Below are positions 53,617 to 62,846 of a stretch of 64,000 bases of DNA, one piece after another. This DNA comes from Pseudomonadota bacterium. GTDB lineage: Bacteria; Pseudomonadota; Gammaproteobacteria; Steroidobacterales; MnTg04. A program made the translations under genes and the position numbers. Location: NCBI GenBank assembly GCA_022560735.1, contig JADFSO010000002.1, forward strand, positions 117,634 through 181,633, read 5' to 3'. The notes beneath the pieces were generated by a model, which saw nothing but the letters and a program-made list of their open reading frames with translations, was not told the origin of the DNA and did not search any database. How positions within the stretch are numbered: the stretch's first letter is position 1; every line of letters starts with the position of its first letter.

Positions 53617-55065
53617 TCAACCAATAGCGCCTTCAAGACTGACGGCGAGCAGGTTCTGTGCCTCGACCGCGAACTCCATCGGTAATTCCTTGAACACTTC
53701 CTTGCAGAAACCGTTGACGATCATGTTGATCGCGTCTTCTTCCTCGATCCCGCGCTGGCGGCAATAAAAAAGCTCGTCCTCACTGATCTTCGAGGTGGTG
53801 GCTTCATGCTCGATCTGGGCATCGGGTTCTTTGACTTCCATGTAAGGGAAGGTATGCGCGGCGCAGCGGTCACCCATCAGCAGCGAGTCGCATTGCGTGA
53901 AATTGCGCGCGCCGGTCGCTCCCGGCAGTACCTTGACCAACCCGCGATAGACGGTGCTCGCCCGGCCCGCCGAAATGCCCTTCGAGATGATCGTGCTCCG
54001 CGTGTTCTTGCCGATGTGGATCATCTTGGTCCCGGTATCCGCCTGTTGGAAGTTGTTGGTTACCGCCACGGAATAAAATTCGCCGACCGAGTTATCGCCA
54101 CGCAGGATGCAACTGGGGTATTTCCAGGTAATCGCCGAACCGGTTTCCACCTGGGTCCAGGAAATGCGCGAGCGGTGACCGCGGCAGTCGCCGCGCTTGG
54201 TCACGAAGTTGAAGATACCGCCAACCCCGTTCTCGTCACCCGGGTACCAGTTCTGCACCGTCGCATATTTGATTTGCGCGTCATCCAGTGCGATCAGTTC
54301 CACGACCGCCGCGTGCAACTGGTTTTCGTCGCGCATCGGCGCCGTGCATCCTTCTAGGTAGCTGACATGGCTGCCTTCCTCGGCGATGATCAGGGTGCGC
54401 TCGAACTGACCGGTCTTGGCTTCGTTGATGCGAAAATAGGTCGATAATTCCATCGGGCAGCGCACGCCTTTGGGGATAAACACGAAGGAACCATCGCTGA
54501 ACACGGCCGAATTCAGGCAGGCATAGAAATTGTCGGTGTAGGGGACGACGCTGCCGAGATATTGTTCGAGCAGTTCCGGATGTTCCCGCACCGCTTCCGA
54601 GAACGGGCAAAAAATCACCCCGGCTTCCGCGAGCTTTGCCTTGAAAGTCGTGGCCACGGATACGCTGTCGAAGACCGCATCGACGGCAACGCCGGCCAGG
54701 CGCGCGCGCTCGTGCAATGGGATGCCAAGCTTTTCATAAGTCTCCAGCAGTTTCGGATCCACTTCGTCCAGGCTGCGCGGTGCGTCGTCCGCTGATTTCG
54801 GCGCCGAGAAATAGGAAATCTCCTGGAAATCGATGGGCGGGTAATGCACATGGGCCCACGCCGGGATCGGCATCGTCTGCCAGTGCGCAAACGCCCGCAG
54901 ACGCCAGTCCAGCATGAACTGCGGCTCTTGCTTTTTCTTCGAGATCACCCGGACGACCGACTCGTCCAGCCCGGGCGGAATCGTGTCCGATTGGATGTCG
55001 GTGACGAAGCCGTGTTTGTACTGGCCGCCAATGAAATTATCGAGTTCCTGGTTTTGTTTGCTCAT
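53617..55065 (-). CDS. sufB: Fe-S scaffold component SufB
   Basis: A 482-residue core scaffold protein on which the cluster forms. Typical SufB segments: [61 protein letters not shown] and [16 protein letters not shown]. Starts within the sufR stop (ATGA overlap). Confidence 0.98.
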   Translation of the reverse strand: MSKQNQELDNFIGGQYKHGFVTDIQSDTIPPGLDESVVRVISKKKQEPQFMLDWRLRAFAHWQTMPIPAWAHVHYPPIDFQEISYFSAPKSADDAPRSLDEVDPKLLETYEKLGIPLHERARLAGVAVDAVFDSVSVATTFKAKLAEAGVIFCPFSEAVREHPELLEQYLGSVVPYTDNFYACLNSAVFSDGSFVFIPKGVRCPMELSTYFRINEAKTGQFERTLIIAEEGSHVSYLEGCTAPMRDENQLHAAVVELIALDDAQIKYATVQNWYPGDENGVGGIFNFVTKRGDCRGHRSRISWTQVETGSAITWKYPSCILRGDNSVGEFYSVAVTNNFQQADTGTKMIHIGKNTRSTIISKGISAGRASTVYRGLVKVLPGATGARNFTQCDSLLMGDRCAAHTFPYMEVKEPDAQIEHEATTSKISEDELFYCRQRGIEEEDAINMIVNGFCKEVFKELPMEFAVEAQNLLAVSLEGAIG

Positions 55066-55526
55066 CGTCTGTCGGTCTCCTGGGTAATCGGGATGCCCAT
55101 CAGGTTCATCGGCGGCATTCTGAATTCGGCGGCGGCCAGGTGAGGCAGGCGAACCTCATCCAGCGCGCGCCGGATCGCGACATTGATTTTTTGCCACGAC
55201 GAACTGACGCCGCAAACATCCTCCAGCTCGCAATGACCGACCGAGCCACTGCACTGGGTAATGGCCACCGGTCCTTCCAGTGCATCGATCACATCGGCAG
55301 CGCTGATTTCCTCCGGTGCGCGCGCTAACTGGTAACCCCCCAGGGCCCCCCTGGTCGAGACCACCAGGCCTGTGCGGGTCATCAGTTTGAGTAGCTTGCT
55401 GACCGTGGGTAAGGCCAGGTGCGTATCGCGCGCGACATCGGAAGCGCTTTGCATCCGGGTCGGGTTCGCCGCCAGGAAAGCCAACACCATGGTTCCGTAG
55501 TCGGTCAGTTTGCTCATTTTCAGCAT
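55062..55526 (-). CDS. sufR: Rrf2-family Fe-S regulator of the suf operon
   Basis: A 154-residue winged-helix Rrf2 protein ([19 protein letters not shown]-binding [20 protein letters not shown]). The cluster cysteines are [14 protein letters not shown], the IscR-like triple Cys. First gene of the suf operon, so it probably senses Fe-S status and autoregulates. The name sufR here denotes the proteobacterial Rrf2-type regulator, not the cyanobacterial SufR. ATG 55526 gives MLKMSKLT, as in gammaproteobacterial homologues. Confidence 0.92.
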   Translation of the reverse strand: MLKMSKLTDYGTMVLAFLAANPTRMQSASDVARDTHLALPTVSKLLKLMTRTGLVVSTRGALGGYQLARAPEEISAADVIDALEGPVAITQCSGSVGHCELEDVCGVSSSWQKINVAIRRALDEVRLPHLAAAEFRMPPMNLMGIPITQETDRR

Positions 55527-55552
55527 GGGAATACCCTCGAGTATTCAATCAG

Positions 55553-55564
55553 GACTATTTTAGT
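55553..55564. promoter_or_regulatory. Rrf2/IscR type-1-like operator over the suf promoter
   Basis: GACTATTTTAGT on the + strand fits the core GACTRWWWYAGT of IscR type 1 sites; the next base breaks the full palindrome. It overlaps a minus-strand -10-like TAAAAT (55557-55562) about 30 bases upstream of sufR. AATACCCTCGAGTATT (55530-55545) nearby is a second imperfect palindrome. Confidence 0.5.
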
Positions 55565-55739
55565 ACTAATTGAGCTGCCAGGAAAGCCCGCAGCCTTGTT
55601 TTTCAGTGGATTCGGGGGCAAACCTGGCCACATTTGGCCCTGCATTTGCTATCCTTGCGCTACTTGGGGCGTCATCGCGCACCCTGGCCCGCAACCTGAT
55701 TGCAGGCTCGCTGAAACCAGGATACCCGGAGATCACAAA

Positions 55740-56759
55740 ATGAGTTTCAAGGATATGGAATCCGTTGCCCAGGCGATGGTTGCCCCTGGCAAGGGGATAC
55801 TCGCCGCCGATGAAAGCAACCCGACGATCAAGAAAAGATTCGATCTCATAGACACCGAATCCACCGAAGAAAGCCGCCGGACCTATCGCGAAATGCTGTT
55901 TACCACGCCCGGCGTCGCCGACTACATCAGTGGCGTAATCCTGTATGACGAAACCTTGAGGCAACAGACCGCCGATGGCCTGCCGTTCCCCACGCTGTTG
56001 GCCAATATGGGCGTCATCCCGGGGATCAAGGTCGATACCGGCGCCAAGGCCCTGGCCGCTTTCCCCGGCGAGACGGTTACCGAGGGACTGGATGGCCTGC
56101 GCGAACGCCTGGCCGAGTACCACGATATGGGAGCGCGGTTTGCCAAATGGCGTGCCGTCATAACCATCGGCGATGGCATCCCCAGCGATTTTTGTCTGGC
56201 CGCCAATGCACACGCGTTGGCCCGCTATGCCGCGCTTTGCCAGGAGGCCGGCATCGTGCCGATAGTCGAGCCCGAAGTGCTGATGGATGGCGAGCACACG
56301 CTGACGGTGTGCGAAGAAGTAACGAATCGCTCGTTGACCGCGCTCTTCGCGGCGCTGGCCGAACAGCGCGTGCATTTACCCGCCATCGTGTTAAAACCCA
56401 ACATGGTTATCTCGGGCGCCGCATGCGCCGATCGCGCCGGGCCGCGGGAGGTCGCGGAGGCGACTGTACGGTGCCTGACCGCGCAGGTGCCGGCGGAAGT
56501 CCCGGGGATCGCTTTCCTGTCCGGCGGACAAAGCGCTGAAGAGGCGACCGAGCATCTGGGCATCATGAACACCATGGGTCCGCAGCCGTGGAATCTGAGT
56601 TTCTCTTATGGCCGCGCTTTACAGGCGCCCGCGCTGGCCGCGTGGCAAGGCCAGGACGAACGACTCGGTGATGGCCAGCAGGCATTGCTCAAACGGGCAC
56701 GGCTCAATGGCCTGGCCAGTTCAGGCGGGTATACGACCGATATGGAAACTGCTGCCTGA
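55740..56759 (+). CDS. Class I fructose-bisphosphate aldolase
   Basis: A 339-residue animal/plant-like class I aldolase of glycolysis and gluconeogenesis. I chose ATG 55740 (GGAG 8 bases upstream); the longer frame overlaps sufR. Motifs: GKGILAADESNPTIKKRF, the Schiff-base lysine in AIVLKPNMVISG, FLSGGQSAEEATEHL and WNLSFSYGRALQ. Divergent from the suf operon. Confidence 0.97.
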   Translation: MSFKDMESVAQAMVAPGKGILAADESNPTIKKRFDLIDTESTEESRRTYREMLFTTPGVADYISGVILYDETLRQQTADGLPFPTLLANMGVIPGIKVDTGAKALAAFPGETVTEGLDGLRERLAEYHDMGARFAKWRAVITIGDGIPSDFCLAANAHALARYAALCQEAGIVPIVEPEVLMDGEHTLTVCEEVTNRSLTALFAALAEQRVHLPAIVLKPNMVISGAACADRAGPREVAEATVRCLTAQVPAEVPGIAFLSGGQSAEEATEHLGIMNTMGPQPWNLSFSYGRALQAPALAAWQGQDERLGDGQQALLKRARLNGLASSGGYTTDMETAA

Positions 56760-56806
56760 GCTGATGCTGTTCCGCAGGAGCATCGGCGGTGCAATGCGGA
56801 CCGGAA

Positions 56807-58300
56807 TTACCGGTAGCCGATTCGGCCGTCCCGCTTGTTTTCCTGGAGCGGCCTTCGCTTCTTTTCTTCCTTGGGCAGGTATCCGGCAAGTTCATCGCGG
56901 CGCGCATCGAAGCGGGCGCGCTGGAATTCATTGAGGCCGGGCACCTCGAGCGCCAGCTGCAGTTGCTGGATCGCCTGCGGCAGCAAGCCGTTCAATACGT
57001 AATATTCCGACATGTAATAGTGCGCTTCGGCCACATCGCCGGCCTCATTGGCGGCTCTCGCGATCAGCCTGGCCTGGTCCGGGGTCGGCGTGATGTTGTT
57101 GAGCAGGTCGAGCAGGAGTTCATGCGCCTGGTCCGCCTGATCCGCCCTCATCAGGACCTGGCTGTAACGAATGGTCAGTGGCACATTGCGCGGGAACAAA
57201 GCGACGGCCCGCCGGAAAACTGCCAGCGCCTGTTCGGCTTTGCCGTCGGCCATCAGCGCCAGGCCATAGGCCGAGTGCAAATCGATGATGTTTTCATTTT
57301 CGACTTGCAGTTCGCGGAAAATATCGGCCGCCTGGTTCGCCTTGCCGGCCCGCAACAGGGCGAGTGCGGAGCCGTAAACCCAGGCCGGATCGGGCGGCAC
57401 GCTCTGCAGGTGGGTGGTATTGCGGTAGTAAGCGACGGCCTCGCTGGCTGAGCGGAAGGAGCGAACTCTTATCCGTTCCTGGGTCAGGCGATAGCCGACG
57501 GTGTCGTCGTGGTCGACCGACTCATAGCGCGCGGCGCGGTTGGATGACTCGGCAATCCGGGCCGAACTGCTGGGATGGGTACGCAGAAACTCCGGGACCG
57601 AACCCGGCGCCCGGGAATTGGTCTTGCCGAGTTTGGCGAAGAAAGAGGGCATGCCATAGGGATCGAAACCACTCGCGGCCAGGGTTCCGATGCCGATCCG
57701 ATCCGCCTCGTATTCGTTGGCGCGGGTGTAATTGATCTGCGCTTGAATGGCCATCCCCTGGGCAGCCATGATGCCGCCTTGCATGATGGAACCACTCGCG
57801 TTGGTGGCGGAGCCGATAATGATGGTTGCGAGTATTGCCGCCGTCGCCGCCAGGCTGGATCCTCGGCTATCGAAAATGCGCCGTTCGATATGGTTCTGCG
57901 TAACGTGGGCGATCTCATGCGCCAGCACACCGGCGAGCTCGCTTTCGTTATCCGAGGCGAGTATCAGGCCGGAATTGATGCCGATATATCCACCCGGCAG
58001 GGCGAAGGCATTGATTTTCGAATCGTTGACCACGAAAAATTCAAAATCTTCGCCACCGGGGTTCGCGTTTGCCACCAGGGACTGGCCCAGGTTCTGAATG
58101 TATTCCTCGACTTCCGGATCGCTCAGCAGTTGACCGCTATCGCGCAGTTGCTTGCGGACCATATAGCCGATTTGTTCTTCTTCAATCGATGAAAATACCG
58201 AGTCCGATGGACTGCCGATATCGGGCAGGTCGGACGGCTCGGTGGCCGCCTGGGCCAGCACGGTCAAAAACAGGGACAAACAAAAAATCAACGGGCGCAA
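56807..58300 (-). CDS. bepA: Periplasmic M48 metalloprotease BepA
   Basis: A 497-residue outer-membrane-assembly quality-control protease. Signal peptide LIFCLSLFLTVLAQAA; zinc motif VLAHEIAHVTQNH with third ligand in NEYEADRIGI; C-terminal TPR repeats (about 310-470). The last 25 residues are highly basic (KEEKKRRPLQENKRDGRIGY). Same length and layout as E. coli BepA. Confidence 0.95.
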   Translation of the reverse strand: MRPLIFCLSLFLTVLAQAATEPSDLPDIGSPSDSVFSSIEEEQIGYMVRKQLRDSGQLLSDPEVEEYIQNLGQSLVANANPGGEDFEFFVVNDSKINAFALPGGYIGINSGLILASDNESELAGVLAHEIAHVTQNHIERRIFDSRGSSLAATAAILATIIIGSATNASGSIMQGGIMAAQGMAIQAQINYTRANEYEADRIGIGTLAASGFDPYGMPSFFAKLGKTNSRAPGSVPEFLRTHPSSSARIAESSNRAARYESVDHDDTVGYRLTQERIRVRSFRSASEAVAYYRNTTHLQSVPPDPAWVYGSALALLRAGKANQAADIFRELQVENENIIDLHSAYGLALMADGKAEQALAVFRRAVALFPRNVPLTIRYSQVLMRADQADQAHELLLDLLNNITPTPDQARLIARAANEAGDVAEAHYYMSEYYVLNGLLPQAIQQLQLALEVPGLNEFQRARFDARRDELAGYLPKEEKKRRPLQENKRDGRIGYR

Positions 58301-58450
58301 ATCTGGTCTCCGCCGGGGTACACCGGTTCAGAAGCATGACAGATGTCTAGACAGTAACCAAGCTTCAGGGTTCCTTGCCCTCGGTCCCGTTAGTATGGGA
58401 AAAAATAGAAAAAACAATAACTTAAGATAAAAGCCTGAGAAGCAAAATCT

Positions 58451-59884
58451 TTACAGGGTATCGGATGCGTAATCGGCCAGCCGGGAACGCTCACCGCGCA
58501 TCAGGGTCACGTGCCCGGAATGCCCCCAATCGCGAAAACGGGCGACGACATAAGTCAGCCCGGATGTGGTTTCGGTCAGGTAGGGCGTATCGATCTGGCT
58601 CAGGTTGCCCAGGCAGACCAGTTTGGTCCCGGGACCGGCCCGGGTGATCAGCGCTTTGATCTGTTTGGAGGTCAGGTTCTGCGCTTCGTCGATGATGATA
58701 AACCGGTTCAGGAAAGTGCGGCCGCGCATAAAGTTCATCGAGCGAATCTTGATCCGGTTGCGAATCAGGTCCTGGGCAGCGGCCCGTCCCCAGTCGCCGC
58801 CTTCGCCGGTGCCGGTCAACACTTCCAGGTTGTCCATCAACGCGCCCATCCACGGCTCCATTTTCTCTTCCTCGGTGCCCGGCAGGAAACCGATATCCTC
58901 GCCCAGCGGGACCGTGACCCGCGTCATGATGATCTCGCGGAACAGGTTTTGCTCCAGGGTTTGCGCCAGACCGGCGGCCAGGGTCAGCAAGGTTTTGCCG
59001 GTACCGGCTGCGCCGAGTATCGTGACGAAATCCACCTTGGGATTCATCAGCAGGTTCAGTGCGTAATTCTGCTCGCGGTTACGCGCCGTGATTCCCCAGA
59101 TATTGTTGTGCTCGGTGCGGTAATCGGTCACCGTTTCGATAATTGCGTCGCCGTTTTCAAGACGGCAGATGGACGCGTCAAAAGCGCTTTCGTCTTCCGT
59201 ATAGACAAACTGATTGGGATACCAGTTGCTGACCTGAGGTCCCGAGACGCGATAAAAAGTATGTCCATCCTCTTTCCAGGAATCCATTTCCTTGCCGTGC
59301 TCGTTCCAGAAATCCTCGGCCAGCGCTGTCGCGCCGGTAAACAGCACATCGACGTTATCGAGGACCTTGTCGTTGAAATAGTCTTCCGCGTGGACGCCGA
59401 GGATTGCCGCCTTGATGCGCAGATTGATGTCCTTGGAGACCAGCGTGACATGGCAATCGGATTGCTCGATCTGCAAGGACAAGGTATTGGCGAGGATGTT
59501 GTTGTCGGCAACCGTCCCGGGCAAATCGTCCGGCAGCACATTGCCCACCGGCCGGGTCTGGAAAAACAGCCGGCCGGTCTGCGCCTTGGGTTCGCCATTG
59601 TCGTGGGTGCCGGCCGGCAACGGTATGCCGTGGTCTATCTCATCCTTGCTGGCATTTTCGATCAGCTCATTAAAAAACCGGCTGATCTGGCGGACGTTGC
59701 GGGATTCCTCCGACATCCCCTTTTTGCGGGCGTCCAGCTCTTCCAGGACCACCATCGGGATGTGAATGTCGTGTTCGTCGAAACGGAAAATGGCCGCCGG
59801 GTCGTGCATCAACACATTGGTATCGAGAACGAAAACTCGGCGAGCGGTCGGGTCCATCGGCGTCAAATCATTTCCTCCATTCAT
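58451..59884 (-). CDS. PIN-PhoH family ATPase
   Basis: About 477 residues: N-terminal PIN ribonuclease domain (RRVFVLDTNVLMHDP, VVLEELDARKKG) fused to a PhoH RNA-helicase-like ATPase (Walker A ILGAAGTGKTLLTLAAG, FIIIDEAQNLT). Such proteins are linked to RNA degradation. Start is uncertain: ATG 59884 has no Shine-Dalgarno, while TTG 59866 has GGAGG 7 bases upstream. The domain begins after both. Confidence 0.93.
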   Translation of the reverse strand: MNGGNDLTPMDPTARRVFVLDTNVLMHDPAAIFRFDEHDIHIPMVVLEELDARKKGMSEESRNVRQISRFFNELIENASKDEIDHGIPLPAGTHDNGEPKAQTGRLFFQTRPVGNVLPDDLPGTVADNNILANTLSLQIEQSDCHVTLVSKDINLRIKAAILGVHAEDYFNDKVLDNVDVLFTGATALAEDFWNEHGKEMDSWKEDGHTFYRVSGPQVSNWYPNQFVYTEDESAFDASICRLENGDAIIETVTDYRTEHNNIWGITARNREQNYALNLLMNPKVDFVTILGAAGTGKTLLTLAAGLAQTLEQNLFREIIMTRVTVPLGEDIGFLPGTEEEKMEPWMGALMDNLEVLTGTGEGGDWGRAAAQDLIRNRIKIRSMNFMRGRTFLNRFIIIDEAQNLTSKQIKALITRAGPGTKLVCLGNLSQIDTPYLTETTSGLTYVVARFRDWGHSGHVTLMRGERSRLADYASDTL

Positions 59885-59894
59885 TAACGGTGCT

Positions 59895-60368
59895 TCAGTT
59901 GCCAAGGGTTTTCACGGCATCCAGGACCTCGGCTACGTGTCCCTTGACCCGGACCTTGCGCCATTCCTGCCGCAACACGCCTTGTTGGTCGATCAAAAAG
60001 GTGCTTCTTTCGATACCCATGACCTTGCGGCCGTACATGTTCTTTTCGCGGATGACATCGAATAGCCGGCAGAGTTTTTCATCGGGATCCGACAGCAAAT
60101 CGAAATTGAAGCCCTGTTTCTCGCGGAATCGCTCGTGCGACGACAGGCTGTCGCGGGAGACGCCGAAAACCACCGTTTTCTGCCTTTTGAATTTCGAGAG
60201 CTGGTCCCGAAAATCCTGCCCCTCGAGCGTGCAGCCCGGGGTGCTGTCCTTCGGGTAAAAATAGACGACCAGGTTTTTTCCGCGGTAATCCTTGAGACTG
60301 ACGATCTGGTCACTGGTCGCGGCGACCGAAAAATCGGGCACTTTCTTTCCTATGCTGACTTTTGCCAC
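59895..60368 (-). CDS. bcp: Thioredoxin-dependent peroxiredoxin Bcp
   Basis: A 157-residue PrxQ/Bcp that reduces hydroperoxides. Peroxidatic Cys in PKDSTPGCTLEGQDFRD; the usual resolving Cys five residues on is absent (Glu-Gly-Gln-Asp-Phe), while another Cys lies at EKLCRLF, so it may be a one-Cys variant. Start GTG 60368 has AGGAG 7 bases upstream. Follows gcvR, as in E. coli. Confidence 0.95.
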   Translation of the reverse strand: MAKVSIGKKVPDFSVAATSDQIVSLKDYRGKNLVVYFYPKDSTPGCTLEGQDFRDQLSKFKRQKTVVFGVSRDSLSSHERFREKQGFNFDLLSDPDEKLCRLFDVIREKNMYGRKVMGIERSTFLIDQQGVLRQEWRKVRVKGHVAEVLDAVKTLGN

Positions 60369-60398
60369 GGGTTTCTCCTGTTAGCGGCCAACCAGGCG

Positions 60399-60929
60399 CT
60401 AACTTTTTACCGGTTCCATGATCGCGTCGAGGTTGATGGAATCGCAGAACTCGAGGAACTCTTCGCGCAGCGTCGAAATATGCGCCTGCGCCGGAATCTT
60501 GATGGCCATTTGTACGGCAAACATCGGCGCACCGGTATGCGCAGCCGGATAGCTCCGGGTATTGAGTTCGGCGATCTCGATATCGCGTTCGATAAAAAAA
60601 CCGGTCAACTGGTAAACGATACCCTGCTGGTCCAGGCACACCGCATCGATGAGGTAGGGCACGCGATCCAGATCGGTGGTCGTTTTCGATGCCAGGCGCA
60701 AACGGATCAGCAGGCCGGACTCATCGGCATAGGCCTGCAGGCCTTTTTCCAGCTTGCCCGAGGTATGCCAGCCGCCGGCGACCATTAACAACAGGGTGCA
60801 TTCGCCGGCGACGACGCTCATCCGGCTTTCGATGATGTTCCCACCGCAATCGAGAATGATCTGGGTGACGTCGGAAATCAGGTCTGCCCGGTACTCACCG
60901 AGTATGGAAATAACGATATTTTGTTTCAT
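60399..60929 (-). CDS. gcvR: GcvR-type ACT-domain regulator
   Basis: A 176-residue protein with two ACT domains (ISILGEYRADLISDVTQIIL; VCLDQQGIVYQLTGFFIERD) that in E. coli modulates GcvA control of glycine cleavage. Gene order dapA/gcvR/bcp supports the assignment. Confidence 0.88.
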   Translation of the reverse strand: MKQNIVISILGEYRADLISDVTQIILDCGGNIIESRMSVVAGECTLLLMVAGGWHTSGKLEKGLQAYADESGLLIRLRLASKTTTDLDRVPYLIDAVCLDQQGIVYQLTGFFIERDIEIAELNTRSYPAAHTGAPMFAVQMAIKIPAQAHISTLREEFLEFCDSINLDAIMEPVKS

Positions 60930-61126
60930 CTGCCTGTTTTGGGGGGCGGCGCTGCGCCTTTCGATCCCGGTCAGAGGCGACCCGTTCGCAGTGTACCGCG
61001 TTTAACGGACTTGGCAAGCCGGACGAAAATCGGCGCCAATGCCTTGCCTGCGCATGGGCAACGCCGGTACCATCGCCAGCCCCGGGGCGATCACCGCTTT
61101 TGAACCGGGGTCGATGGAGAAACATG

Positions 61127-62014
61127 ATGTTTGCCGGCAGCTTCGTGGCCCTGGTCACACCGATGGAATCCGATGGCGGTCTCGCGCTGGACGCCTTCGA
61201 CCGGTTGCTGGACTGGCATCTCGAATCCGGTACCAACGGAATCGTCATCGCCGGCACGACCGGCGAGTCGGCGACGCTAACGATCGAAGAGACCCGCGCG
61301 CTGGTCGAACGGACGGTCAAGCGCATCGATGGCAGGGTCCCGGTGATCGCCGGTTCCGGCACGAACTCGACTGCCGCGACGATCGAGCGCAGCCGGCAGA
61401 TGGCCGAGGCGGGCGCGGATGCGTGCCTGATCGTGACTCCTTATTATAACAAGCCGACCCAGGAGGGCTTGTACCGGCACTACCAGGCGATCGAAGCGCA
61501 GTGCCCGGCGCCGATACTGCTATACAATGTGCCGGGTCGGACCTGTTGCGACATGCTACCGGAGACGGTGGCGCGGCTGGCCGAACTCAAGGGCATAGTC
61601 GGCGTCAAAGAAGCAACGGCCGGCGATCAAAGGGCGCGAGAAATTCGTGCCCTGTGCGGCGACGATTTTGCCATTTTCAGCGGTGACGATCAGACCGCGC
61701 TGGAATGCATGGCGGCGGGGGCCGATGGCGTAATATCGGTGACCGCCAACCTGGCGCCACAACTGTTTGGCAAGATGTGCGCGCTGGTCAAGGCTGGCAA
61801 GCTGGCAGAAGCGAGGGAGATCGACGAGACTCTCAGCCTTTTGCATCGCGATTTGTTTGTCGAAGCCAACCCGATTCCGGCAAAATGGGCGCTGCATCGC
61901 ATGGGGCTGATCCCGGATGGCCTGAGGTTGCCGCTGACGCCACTGGCGGCTGAATATCATGAGATTGTGGAACTGGCGATGGAACACGCCGATATCGATG
62001 GAGTGAATGAATGA
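61127..62014 (+). CDS. dapA: 4-hydroxy-tetrahydrodipicolinate synthase
   Basis: A 295-residue lysine/diaminopimelate pathway aldolase. ATG 61127 gives MFAGSFVALVTPM and GGAG at 7 bases; ATG 61124 is the alternative. AGTTGESATL, VTPYYNKPTQEG, YNVPGRTCCDM and Schiff-base lysine in IVGVKEATAG are conserved. Overlaps the next gene by four bases. Confidence 0.98.
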   Translation: MFAGSFVALVTPMESDGGLALDAFDRLLDWHLESGTNGIVIAGTTGESATLTIEETRALVERTVKRIDGRVPVIAGSGTNSTAATIERSRQMAEAGADACLIVTPYYNKPTQEGLYRHYQAIEAQCPAPILLYNVPGRTCCDMLPETVARLAELKGIVGVKEATAGDQRAREIRALCGDDFAIFSGDDQTALECMAAGADGVISVTANLAPQLFGKMCALVKAGKLAEAREIDETLSLLHRDLFVEANPIPAKWALHRMGLIPDGLRLPLTPLAAEYHEIVELAMEHADIDGVNE

Positions 62015-62334
62015 GAGTTGTACCAACCACATTGCTGCTGGCCATGGCTTTGCTGACGACGGCATGCGCCGGGGTCAGTTGCGATACGCCCCAGGCATAC
62101 CAGCAGGCGAGACTGGGCGAACCGATGCAAGTGCCACCCGGAATGGATTCGCCGATAGACCCCAGCGTTCAGGCGATCCCGCAAGGCGAAGTCGGCGGCG
62201 AACAGTTCAAGGACGGAAAATGCCTGAAAGAGTCACCCAGCTTTTTTTATGGCAGTAAGACTTTTGCCGTTATGCCCGACAAGGAGGATTTCAAGATCCC
62301 GGCGCCACAGGCGGGCGTACCGGAGGATGAATAA
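62011..62334 (+). CDS. Small lipoprotein downstream of dapA
   Basis: A 107-residue protein with signal peptide and lipobox (LLLAMALLTTAC). The mature part is Pro/Gln/Asp-rich with three more cysteines early on (VSCDTP, GKCLKE). The start overlaps the dapA stop. The locus is that of bamC in E. coli, but this protein is far shorter. Sequence features suggest a disordered outer-membrane-associated lipoprotein, possibly a reduced BamC-like N-terminus. Confidence 0.7.
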   Translation: MRVVPTTLLLAMALLTTACAGVSCDTPQAYQQARLGEPMQVPPGMDSPIDPSVQAIPQGEVGGEQFKDGKCLKESPSFFYGSKTFAVMPDKEDFKIPAPQAGVPEDE

Positions 62335-62403
62335 CAGACGATTGATTTAGCGAGGGGCCTGCGTTAATCTGCGCGCCGCTTGCAAGTAGGCTGGTACAAA
62401 TAC

Positions 62404-62570
62404 GGAGAGGTGTCCGAGTGGCTTAAGGAGCTTGCTTGGAAAGCAAGTGTGCGGTAACTCCGTACCGCGGGTTCGACAAAACGGCGGTTGAGCCGTTTTG
62501 GACGTAGGCGAAGCCTACGCCCCTTGCGGGTGAGCACACGCCTTAGCGTGTGCGAATCAATCCCGCCCGG
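62404..62570 (+). pseudogene. Interrupted tRNA-Ser (GGA) gene
   Basis: From 62404 the sequence follows the intact tRNA-Ser at 62629 closely: GGAGAGG acceptor, D arm, CTTGC-TTGGAAA-GCAAG anticodon arm, and variable arm through GGGTTCGA (62469-62476). Then the T loop is broken by about 80 bases of hairpins. A T-stem-like ATCCCGCC-type segment (62560-62567) resumes, but the 3' acceptor CCTCTCC is replaced by unrelated bases, so no functional tRNA is expected. Confidence 0.75.
62477..62554. mobile_element. Three-hairpin insert in the tRNA-Ser T loop
   Basis: Three perfect hairpins in a row: CAAAACGGC/GCCGTTTTG with loop GGTTGA (62477-62500), CGTAGGC/GCCTACG with loop GAA (62503-62519), and GCACACGC/GCGTGTGC with loop CTTA (62534-62553). 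CGA occurs at both ends and could be a short target duplication. No coding capacity. Confidence 0.6.
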
Positions 62571-62628
62571 ACAGCCTGGCAAAATGTTGGACAATAGTTT
62601 TCAGAATAATGTGATGAACAGGAAATAC

Positions 62629-62719
<91 letters not shown>

Positions 62720-62724
62720 TTACC

Positions 62725-62755
62725 CCTTATAATTCAATATGTTATAAGGTTTTTC
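62725..62755 (+). terminator. Intrinsic terminator of tRNA-Ser
   Basis: CCTTATAA and TTATAAGG form a perfect 8-bp stem with a 9-base loop and are followed by TTTTTC, six bases after the tRNA end. Confidence 0.75.
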
Positions 62756-62846
62756 ATTTCGTCCCAACATACGACCCGCCATAGATTGACGCTTCCACAC
62801 GGGAACATTCCCAAGAACAGCCATTAACGCGAAAGATGGAGGCATC

